Shown here: in pieces, positions 1 to 5,046 of the stretch
How positions within the stretch are numbered: the stretch's first letter is position 1
How the letters are laid out: each line of letters opens with the position of its first letter
Program-made: the position numbers and the translations under genes
Notes under the pieces: generated by a model
What the model saw: the letters and a program-made list of their open reading frames with translations, nothing else
The model's database searches: none
What the model was told of the DNA's origin: nothing
Assembly: GCA_034722035.1 (NCBI GenBank)
Contig: JAYENK010000002.1
Coordinates: 1 to 7,175, forward strand
Source: JAYENK01 sp034722035
Lineage (GTDB): Bacteria > Patescibacteriota > Patescibacteriia > Patescibacteriales > UBA12075
Direction: 5' to 3'
DNA: 7,175 nucleotides

Positions 1-993
1 GTAGATATAAGTTTTTATACTTTCCTTATTGTTTTTATAAAATATTTTTTTGTTTTTATCTCTCAATATTTCATCATAATAATATTTCTTCAAAACAGCC
101 ATAAAATTTTTATTAATCATTGCTATCTCATAATCTGTAATTTCTTCTTTCCATTTTTTTGTTGGCGCTTTGTTAATTTCCGTAAACTTTACTTTCGAAT
201 AAGCGCTGTTCCCGAACCATGGTTTACCTCCAATAGTCGGCTCAAGCAATGTTTTATCAAAATCTACTCCAATAAAATACGCAATTTTTTTCATTTCTTC
301 TTCCGGATAATTCAATAAATCTTCAAATTTTATTAAACAATAATTATCCAATAATCGCATATTCCTTTCTAAAAAATAATATGTTCCTTTGATTATTTCA
401 ACAATCCTTTTATTAAAAATCGGATAAAAATTACCAAGACTTAACATTCTTTTTCTTAGAGTCACTGCATGCGCATATGGGTTCCTAATAATATGAATAA
501 ACTTTGCGTCTAAAAACAGTTTAGCAATATCAAGGGCAAATTCTTCCTGCATTGGCGTTTTTTCTACTATTTTATAATATTCATATTTCTGTTCATGGCT
601 AATTTTATGTGCGCAAAAAAAACTTTTAAACAACAATTCAATAAAATCATGTTCATTGTCACATTTGTCTATATTGTTAATCAATTTGTATGTTATTTTA
701 AAATTAAAATCAGAAAGATCAAAATTATTTGGATATTTAATATCTTTTGAAACTAGATTTTTAAAAACTTTATGATCTAGTATATTACGCTTTATTTCAT
801 CAAAATTATTTAAAAGTTTAAAATCATTCAAGCTTTTAAAGCCCTGGTGCTGGTATATGACACTAGGAAAACCTTTGTGCTGAAAATATCTCAACTCAAT
901 TGGAAGAACAAAAAGTTCAGTATGACTATCCAATAAGCTCTGCAACAATGTAGTGCCGCTCTTTGGCGCACCAAACAAAAAAATATTATTCAT
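1..993 (-). CDS. Sulfotransferase family protein, C-terminus cut off by window edge
   Basis: Reading down from the ATG at 993-991 gives 331 codons with no stop to position 1, so the gene is partial at its 3' end. The product should transfer a sulfuryl group from PAPS to a hydroxyl, most likely on a carbohydrate. Seen: an N-terminal P-loop-like 5'-phosphosulfate motif, FGAPKSGTT (residues 7-15, with K11, S12, G13, T14, T15), directly at the start with no signal peptide; EKTP at 144-147; the 3'-phosphate-binding segment IRNPYAHAVTLRKR (169-182, R170); and a KFEDLL segment at 222-227 like the YEDL of the family. It resembles the Sulfotransfer_3 type. Its start lies inside the last codons of wzt (8-nt overlap), suggesting translational coupling and a shared role in the exported glycan. 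The stretch is very AT-rich (10 of 60 bases G+C at 781-840). Family is fairly sure; the substrate is unknown. Confidence 0.86.
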   Translation of the reverse strand, partial: MNNIFLFGAPKSGTTLLQSLLDSHTELFVLPIELRYFQHKGFPSVIYQHQGFKSLNDFKLLNNFDEIKRNILDHKVFKNLVSKDIKYPNNFDLSDFNFKITYKLINNIDKCDNEHDFIELLFKSFFCAHKISHEQKYEYYKIVEKTPMQEEFALDIAKLFLDAKFIHIIRNPYAHAVTLRKRMLSLGNFYPIFNKRIVEIIKGTYYFLERNMRLLDNYCLIKFEDLLNYPEEEMKKIAYFIGVDFDKTLLEPTIGGKPWFGNSAYSKVKFTEINKAPTKKWKEEITDYEIAMINKNFMAVLKKYYYDEILRDKNKKIFYKNNKESIKTYIY

Positions 994-2227
994 ATTTTTC
1001 TAAATCCCAATTATTATCAGTTAAAAAATATCCTAACTTAGCGTTTTTGTCCTCATACTTAGATTCATAAAAATTGGCAAAATCCACTTGAAAACTTCCC
1101 GCCCTTTTAATATCATCCTGCAGTTCATCGTTAATTCTTATTGCTAAATCAACATAGTATTTACCAACCTTCAAAGGAAATTTTTTTATTATACATGTTA
1201 TTTTCCCCTTCTTCCCCAGATCTGTAAAATTATTGTTATTATAAAAATTTTTAAATGTTAATAAGGGTTCACCAAGATTGCTTAAAATCCTTATAAAAAC
1301 CTTAACTTCATTTATCTTTTTCTTAAAATCATTTCTGTATTCAATATTAAAATTTACTTTATCACCGGATGATAAATATTTATCTCCATTACTATTTTTA
1401 ACCTTAAAATTTTTAATTTTACACATCCCGGCGCCCCGTCTATCTTTTCTCGTTGTTATATTATCATTATTTAAGTAATCAATTTTGGAATAGTATTCAC
1501 TGATCACTTTGTCAACTTTCCCATCGCATAAAACTGACCCTTTTTCCAATAACAATGCCCTGCTGCATAAATTATTTATTGCAGACATATTATGACTAAC
1601 AAATAAAATGGTTTTGCCTTTTTCTCTTACTATTTCCTCCATTTTATCAAGACTTTTTCTCTGAAAATTTATATCACCAACTGCCAGCACCTCATCTATT
1701 AACAAAACATCAAAATTTAAAAAAGCCGCCACCGAAAAACCAAGCCTTACTCTCATACCGGATGAATATCTTTTTACAGGAGTTTCTATAAACTCATCAA
1801 TACCGGAAAAATCAATAATCTGATCAATGCTACTGTCTATCTCACTCTTTTTCATTCCCAGTATTGCTCCATTCAAATATATATTATCTCGACCAGACAA
1901 TTCAGAATTAAAACCTGTTCCAACTTCTAAAAGAGAGGTAGTTCTGCCAATTATTTTTATTTTGCCTGAACTAGGAGGCGTTATCCGTGACAATATTTTT
2001 AACAAGGTAGATTTGCCGGCTCCATTTTCACCTATAACTCCTAATATTTCACCTCTATCAACTTTAAAATTAACATTGTTTAAAGCTAAAAATTTTTTCT
2101 TTATATGCTTTTTAATATTACGCATATTAAACAATCTTTTCTGTCCGATTTTATCATTCAAACATTTGTTTTTATCCTGAAAAATAACATACTCCTTTGA
2201 TATATTTTTTACTTCAATTGCCTTCAT
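986..2227 (-). CDS. wzt: Wzt-type ABC transporter ATPase with C-terminal glycan-recognition domain
   Basis: Cytoplasmic ATPase subunit of an ABC-2 polysaccharide exporter, partner of a Wzm permease (present at 5047-5874). The protein is 413 aa. Seen: Walker A GENGAGKST at 66-74 (K72), the family segment EVGTGFNSELSGRDNIYLNG at 101-120, signature YSSGMRVRL at 154-162, Walker B VLLIDE at 174-179 followed by VLAVGD to 185, and switch histidine H212 in SHN. Residues from about 255 to 410 form a beta-rich tail, as in Wzt proteins with a C-terminal carbohydrate-binding domain (Wzt_C), which in E. coli O8/O9a recognises the modified end of the O-antigen before export. The gene begins directly after a terminator-like hairpin whose arm holds the only SD-like bases (AGGG, 11 nt before the ATG). 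It is far from wzm, which is unusual, and more AT-rich than wzm. All ATPase motifs look intact, so it should be functional. Confidence 0.92.
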   Translation of the reverse strand: MKAIEVKNISKEYVIFQDKNKCLNDKIGQKRLFNMRNIKKHIKKKFLALNNVNFKVDRGEILGVIGENGAGKSTLLKILSRITPPSSGKIKIIGRTTSLLEVGTGFNSELSGRDNIYLNGAILGMKKSEIDSSIDQIIDFSGIDEFIETPVKRYSSGMRVRLGFSVAAFLNFDVLLIDEVLAVGDINFQRKSLDKMEEIVREKGKTILFVSHNMSAINNLCSRALLLEKGSVLCDGKVDKVISEYYSKIDYLNNDNITTRKDRRGAGMCKIKNFKVKNSNGDKYLSSGDKVNFNIEYRNDFKKKINEVKVFIRILSNLGEPLLTFKNFYNNNNFTDLGKKGKITCIIKKFPLKVGKYYVDLAIRINDELQDDIKRAGSFQVDFANFYESKYEDKNAKLGYFLTDNNWDLEKYE

Positions 2228-2282
2228 AAAAAAATAAACCCTGTTAAAGCTTTTTATAACTACAGGGATTTAACAAGGTTTA
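2228..2282 (-). terminator. Terminator/attenuator-like hairpin with U-tract touching the wzt start codon
   Basis: Arms 2282-2269 and 2248-2235 pair over 14 bp in RNA, with one G-U wobble and no mismatch. The loop is 20 nt. The 3' arm is followed by seven T (2234-2228) and then immediately by the wzt ATG at 2227. This is the layout of an intrinsic terminator for the upstream gene (2299-2871), but placed so that wzt would not be transcribed unless read through. The loop holds CCCTGT (2267-2262), which can instead pair with ACAGGG (2244-2239) in the 3' arm, giving a competing shorter hairpin. Either fold also hides the AGGG that could serve as the wzt ribosome-binding site. The stem is seen in the sequence; its regulatory role is inferred. 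Confidence 0.6.
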
Positions 2283-2298
2283 AATTAACAAAATTAAA

Positions 2299-2871
2299 CT
2301 ATTTTTGAATTGTTATTTTCTTGGCTGTAAAAAAGTCTTTATTTTTAATATTTACATCCGATTCAATAAATACGTTTTGCCCTCTTTTAAAGTCATTAAT
2401 GCCAACTTCTTTATGCTCATACCGGAGGGGAAGTCCGGCCATATATGAATCCTCATCAATGTCCCTGCTAACACTATTATTATATTTCTCTAATTCTTTA
2501 CTGTATATATTTTTATCCTTTTCATAGTAACCAAACATTTCTGTATTACTATTAAAATTTACCGTTCTAATACTTAACTTATTTTCCAAAAAAGGATCAA
2601 TTAATTTAATTGAAATTTTTATGCTATTACTATCCACTTCATTAACAACTCCATTTATACTATACACTTCTTCTCTATCATCAATTTCATACAAACCGCT
2701 TTCAGAATATCTTGTTTTTGCGTCTTCTATGCCCCTATTATAAGCTTTGCTTATTTTGCCCTCCAAATCATAATCATCTTTTGCATCGTTAGAGAAATTA
2801 AACAAAAATAATAAATTTAAAAAAACGGAAAAAATTAAAAGTGCTATCAAAACTAAATACTTTTTATTCAT
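2299..2871 (-). CDS. Membrane-anchored extracytoplasmic protein, DUF5666-like
   Basis: A 190-aa protein with a short basic N-terminus (MNKKY) and one strong hydrophobic segment at about 5-26, so probably an uncleaved anchor with the rest outside the membrane. There is no lipobox cysteine. An acidic, polar stretch (28-68) leads to a beta-rich region at about 70-190. Its pattern is NGVVNEVDSNSIKI (73-86), RTVNFNSNTEMF (102-113), then DFKRGQNVFIES (160-171) and a final FTAKKITI. This resembles the small beta-barrel (OB-like) pattern of DUF5666 proteins, but an insert of about 40 polar residues splits it, so the family call is tentative. The start is the first ATG, 18 nt after the stop of the fibre-like gene, with no clear SD; the two probably share a transcript from the promoter at 3583-3612. 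A terminator-like hairpin follows. The molecular role is unknown. Confidence 0.72.
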   Translation of the reverse strand: MNKKYLVLIALLIFSVFLNLLFLFNFSNDAKDDYDLEGKISKAYNRGIEDAKTRYSESGLYEIDDREEVYSINGVVNEVDSNSIKISIKLIDPFLENKLSIRTVNFNSNTEMFGYYEKDKNIYSKELEKYNNSVSRDIDEDSYMAGLPLRYEHKEVGINDFKRGQNVFIESDVNIKNKDFFTAKKITIQK

Positions 2872-2889
2872 AATATTATAATTACTAAA

Positions 2890-3540
2890 TTATTGACCAA
2901 CTCCGCACCATCTAATATGCCAACGCCAATTAACAGCTCTTGCCTGATCTGCATTGAAAGATGAAAAAGATCCAGTATATTGCACCTTTGCGGTAAAACC
3001 ATTTCTGTCAGCCCTATACACTGAACCAAAACCTTTTGTATCTAACAAATAACCATCGCCAGCCAAAGTCAAAAAATAGGATACATCATCACTTGAAAAA
3101 GTCCCTACGGGTACTACAACATCAAGTAACACCCTATTATCCAATAAATGTTGAGCTAACGGAGGATCGTACCATGGTGAATTTAAATAAGGAGTTGAGC
3201 CACAAACCATCTTAAGCTGAGTCCCTGACGTATTTTCAATTACCGATCCTCCACCCCCACACCCAGCACCACTACAAGACCCATTAATAGTAATATTATT
3301 TACAGTCAAATTATTAGCCGTCCCGGTATCCTGATGAACAAAATCATTATCCAATAAATTCCAGTCAGTTGCATTAAGCGGATCGCCATCAGTTACAGCA
3401 TCATAATTATTAGTAGTAACCGCATTCACTACCTGTCTAACCGAAATCGGGCTAAAAATAAAAAATCCGCTAACCAAAATAGAAATTAATAAAATAAAAG
3501 CTAAAGATAGCTGAAATTGTAATTTTTTTTTTCTGGACAT
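2890..3540 (-). CDS. Membrane-anchored fibre-like surface protein with C-terminal lectin-like domain
   Basis: A 216-aa protein predicted to be held at the cell surface. Seen in order: a basic start (MSRKKK), a hydrophobic segment at about 11-30 (signal or anchor), then a segment with DGDPLNATDWN (51-61) like those near the N-termini of fibre-like proteins in Parcubacteria, then short repeats of the LTVNNITING type (78-87), a Cys/Gly-rich linker (87-99, CSGAGCGGGGS), and a beta-rich C-terminal domain (about 105-216). The end of that domain, with GSVYRADRNGFTAKV (172-186) and NWRWHIRWCGVG (204-215), resembles the terminal domains of phage tail fibres and H-type-lectin-like secreted proteins, where a W-x-I-x-W strand closes the fold. 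Carbohydrate binding or trimerisation is therefore plausible but not shown. The gene has its own promoter upstream and is GC-richer than the gene after it. The stop is TAA. Confidence 0.75.
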   Translation of the reverse strand: MSRKKKLQFQLSLAFILLISILVSGFFIFSPISVRQVVNAVTTNNYDAVTDGDPLNATDWNLLDNDFVHQDTGTANNLTVNNITINGSCSGAGCGGGGSVIENTSGTQLKMVCGSTPYLNSPWYDPPLAQHLLDNRVLLDVVVPVGTFSSDDVSYFLTLAGDGYLLDTKGFGSVYRADRNGFTAKVQYTGSFSSFNADQARAVNWRWHIRWCGVGQ

Positions 3541-3582
3541 ATTTTTTTAAAAAATTAAATCAACTTTTTTAATTATACACAT

Positions 3583-3612
3583 ATTATAGCATAATTAAGT
3601 AGCAATATTCAA
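3583..3612 (-). promoter_or_regulatory. Extended -10 promoter for the fibre-like gene
   Basis: On the minus strand, TTGAAT (3612-3607) is followed 18 bp later by TATAAT (3588-3583), which carries an upstream TGC (extended -10, TGnTATAAT). Transcription should begin near 3576, giving a leader of about 36 nt before the ATG at 3540. A second TATAAT lies at 3577-3572. The leader is AT-rich with no clear SD. This is the best promoter match in the window and suggests that the four genes from 3540 downward form a unit separate from the DUF5674 pair. Confidence 0.6.
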
Positions 3613-3672
3613 GGTTGGGCTTGTTTTAAAAATCATAGACTAGTTTTATAATTAAACAGGTGTTTTTCAAAA

Positions 3673-3696
3673 AGTCAATCAGTCAATCAGTCAAAC
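3673..3696. repeat. Three tandem copies of an 8-bp unit (AGTCAATC)
   Basis: Positions 3673-3680 and 3681-3688 are both agtcaatc, and 3689-3696 is agtcaaac, the same unit with one change. The repeat lies 20 nt past the stop codon of the small helical gene, in the 175-bp gap that otherwise holds only the promoter for the fibre-like gene. No GC-rich terminator stem was found in this gap. Confidence 0.7.
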
Positions 3697-3715
3697 AAGG
3701 AAAGTGTGTCAAAAA

Positions 3716-4048
3716 TCAAACTTTATTATTGGCGACGTAATTAAAAGCCAAAAAATACTTTTCCCATTGCTCGGCAGTGGAATTATATTCATTGTTGCCG
3801 GTAAAAAAATCAGCCCAGGCTTCGCGGGCACGACAAATCTCTTTTAAACGGCCTAAATTCTTCTTATCCGCTATGGTCAGGTCAAAGAGCTCTAGCGAGC
3901 GCTCAAAAGCATTATTCGCGATTTGCTCCCGATTCTTCGCGCGCCATTTTAGCGCACGGATAACCTCGCTACCGATATTGGCCAGCTGAAAAAGGAGGCT
4001 GTGCACAACCCATTCACCCATAGCCTGATTTTTATGCTGGTATGCCAT
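3716..4048 (-). CDS. Small conserved helical protein of unknown function, partner of DUF5674 gene
   Basis: A 110-aa soluble protein with no signal peptide or membrane segment. It appears almost all alpha-helical: about 10-35 (MGEWVVHSLLFQLANIGSEV), 44-58, 60-80 and 85-108, ending with an aromatic-rich segment (WEKYFLAFNYVANN). The sequence looks like a conserved hypothetical protein seen in various uncultured bacteria, from memory of the MGEWV and ANIGSEV motifs, but I cannot name a family. It is not the S23/four-helix-bundle rRNA insert protein, whose sequence pattern differs. The start ATG (4048-4046) lies 17 nt inside the end of the DUF5674 gene, so the two are very probably co-transcribed and translationally coupled. 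Base composition is GC-rich for this window (31 of 60 bases at 3901-3960). The stop is TGA. No function is assigned. Confidence 0.75.
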   Translation of the reverse strand: MAYQHKNQAMGEWVVHSLLFQLANIGSEVIRALKWRAKNREQIANNAFERSLELFDLTIADKKNLGRLKEICRAREAWADFFTGNNEYNSTAEQWEKYFLAFNYVANNKV

Positions 4049-4385
4049 AATCCAATAAATTATTCACAATTTTTCTAATCTTTCCTCTGACGTCCTTATC
4101 GTCAACCCCGCGGCTCCGGTTATTCCGGCTCGGACGCAGATTGATCATGGAATCAAATTCCAAAAAATCCTCACCATTCAGGTCAAGATAAAGATTGATT
4201 CCCCAAAGATCGCTTTGCGACGAGCCTTGCTCCAATAACAATTTTTCTTCATCAGCATGTAGCTCCGCATCCACGGCCATAATTTCCTTTTTCACATCAA
4301 CCACGGCCTTAACCAAATCACCGTACATATTAGCCGACATTTCTTTCAGCTCGCTTAGACTGATTTTATTGTCTATTATTTTCAT
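4032..4385 (-). CDS. DUF5674 family protein
   Basis: A cytoplasmic 117-aa protein of the uncharacterised DUF5674 family, recognised from its conserved blocks: KAVVDVKKEIMAVDAELHADEE (26-47), DLWGINLY (59-66), EFDSMINLRPS (76-86) and NRSRGVDD (89-96). The many conserved D, E, H, R and S residues suggest a ligand- or metal-binding or catalytic surface, but no activity is known to me. The ATG at 4385 is chosen because family members begin with a similar MKII segment. A longer reading from 4451 would add 22 atypical residues and run through the dyad and -10 element described upstream. The 3' end overlaps the next gene by 17 nt. GC content is higher than in wzt or the sulfotransferase. It lies directly after a toxin-antitoxin relic, so the pair could itself be accessory, but that is only context. 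Confidence 0.85.
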   Translation of the reverse strand: MKIIDNKISLSELKEMSANMYGDLVKAVVDVKKEIMAVDAELHADEEKLLLEQGSSQSDLWGINLYLDLNGEDFLEFDSMINLRPSRNNRSRGVDDKDVRGKIRKIVNNLLDYGIPA

Positions 4386-4427
4386 GTAGATACCATAACA
4401 AAAATAAAACCTATTATCAATAGCATT

Positions 4428-4461
4428 GGATGTCATAAAAATTATAACCATAATGACATCC
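4428..4461 (-). promoter_or_regulatory. Perfect 9-bp dyad enclosing a -10-like TATAAT, upstream of DUF5674
   Basis: The arms ggatgtcat (4428-4436) and atgacatcc (4453-4461) are perfect inverted repeats separated by 16 bp. The spacer contains a minus-strand TATAAT (4446-4441), which would place transcription start near 4435, about 50 nt before the ATG at 4385. No good -35 was found. A dyad flanking a -10 is the usual form of a repressor operator; alternatively it is an RNA hairpin or a terminator relic, though no T-run follows it. The symmetry is seen; the operator role is inferred. Confidence 0.5.
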
Positions 4462-4479
4462 TAGTGCTTTTAAGTATAA

Positions 4480-4675
4480 TTATTCTATAACCTTCATATT
4501 GATAGCTAATTGCTTAATCACCTCTTTTTTTAAATTATTTTTCACCCACTCTCTTTTGCTATCATCAACTAAAGCACCGATCCCATCCAAAATTTTATTA
4601 TTATCAACCTTTTTGTCAATCAAGTTAATCAAATCTTGAAAATATTTTTTTATGCTCTGTTTTGTCAATTTTCAT
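4480..4675 (-). pseudogene. abiEii: Remnant of AbiEii-like nucleotidyltransferase toxin gene
   Basis: A collapsed gene for the toxin half of a type IV toxin-antitoxin pair. The ATG at 4675-4673 overlaps the TGA of the AbiEi-like relic in the four bases ATGA, the usual junction of such pairs. The first frame reads MKIDKTEHKKIF, like AbiEii N-termini, and stops at 4627-4625. A second frame (62 codons from a TTG at 4668) carries INLIDKKVDNNKILDGIGA and DDSKREWVKNNL, like AbiEii C-terminal ends. The nucleotidyltransferase core (GS motif and catalytic acids, some 200 residues) is absent, so an internal deletion with a frame change is inferred. The 62-codon frame could be mistaken for a small gene, but its start lies in this relic. 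The assignment rests on remembered family patterns and on the neighbour. Confidence 0.5.
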
Positions 4676-5004
4676 ACAAGTTTCAAAATATCACGCTCCA
4701 CTCTTTTATTATAGAGCTTGGCTAATTTAATTATTTTTTTCCGATTGACTCCGTTTACGTCACTGTTTCAAAACTTATATTAGGAAAATTTTTTCATTTT
4801 GTTAGCTAGCTCAAAATTATTCACTTCACTACTATCAACCATATAAAGTCCACGTCTTATTTCAATTAAATACTTTTAACGACTTATTGTTACATGAAGG
4901 ACATTTTTATTAGCTATTCTCCAATACAAAGCAAGTTCAGCGGTTGTAAATACCGATTTCCTAGTATTTTTTAATTTTATTATATTTCTTGTACTTTTTG
5001 ACAT
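4672..5004 (-). pseudogene. abiEi: Broken AbiEi-like antitoxin (type IV toxin-antitoxin regulator)
   Basis: From the ATG at 5004 the frame reads a winged-helix-like N-terminus: KSVFTTAELALYWRIANKN, then VTISR, a stop (TAA, 4878-4876), then KYLIEIRRGLYMVD and NNFELANKMKKF. The T-x-x-E-L-A helix and R-R-G-L-Y wing are typical of the AbiEi antitoxin DNA-binding domain. Two more stops follow (4782-4780 and 4770-4768), and the expected continuation NISFETV sits in another frame. The original frame then resumes as NGVNRKKIIKLAKLYNKRV and ERDILKLV, like the C-terminal end of AbiEi, ending at TGA 4674-4672. At about 110 codons it is half the usual 190-200, so the middle is deleted as well as frameshifted. 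Its promoter and palindrome upstream remain. An intact AbiEi represses its own operon and counters the AbiEii toxin; this copy cannot encode the full protein. Confidence 0.65.
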
Positions 5005-5009
5005 AATCC

Positions 5010-5043
5010 TTAACAAAATTGTTAATCTTTTTGTATTATATCA
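5010..5043 (-). promoter_or_regulatory. Extended -10 promoter and operator-like palindrome of the abiE relic
   Basis: On the minus strand TGATATAAT (5043-5035) is a perfect extended -10 (TGnTATAAT), lying across the stop codon of wzm. Transcription should start near 5028. Just downstream, ttaacaa (5010-5016) and ttgttaa (5019-5025) form a 7-bp inverted repeat with a 2-bp centre, right before the AbiEi-like start at 5004. AbiEi proteins are known to repress their own promoters through inverted repeats, so this may be the old operator. AGGA (5010-5007) lies very close to the ATG as a weak ribosome site. Confidence 0.5.
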
Positions 5044-5046
5044 TAT

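Noticed and set aside
3594..3636. CAAG-CCCAAC-CTTG stem (about 3611-3624) as terminator for the small helical gene
   Set aside because: The stem is only 4-5 bp and is not followed by a T-run; it also overlaps the -35 region of the next promoter.
3673..3696. CRISPR array
   Set aside because: The unit is 8 bp and directly tandem with no spacers, and no cas genes are present.
3716..4048. S23/four-helix-bundle rRNA intervening-sequence protein
   Set aside because: Size and helicity are similar, but the sequence motifs (MGEWV, ANIGSEV, the WEKYF end) do not match that family.
4386..4451. 22-residue N-terminal extension of the DUF5674 gene (start at 4451)
   Set aside because: The extra residues are unlike the family, which begins at the MKII segment, and the extension would cover the dyad and the -10 element.
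4480..4668. A stand-alone 62-residue gene starting at TTG 4668
   Set aside because: It begins 7 nt inside the AbiEii-like start and its residues resemble only the C-terminal end of that toxin, so it is better read as part of the relic.
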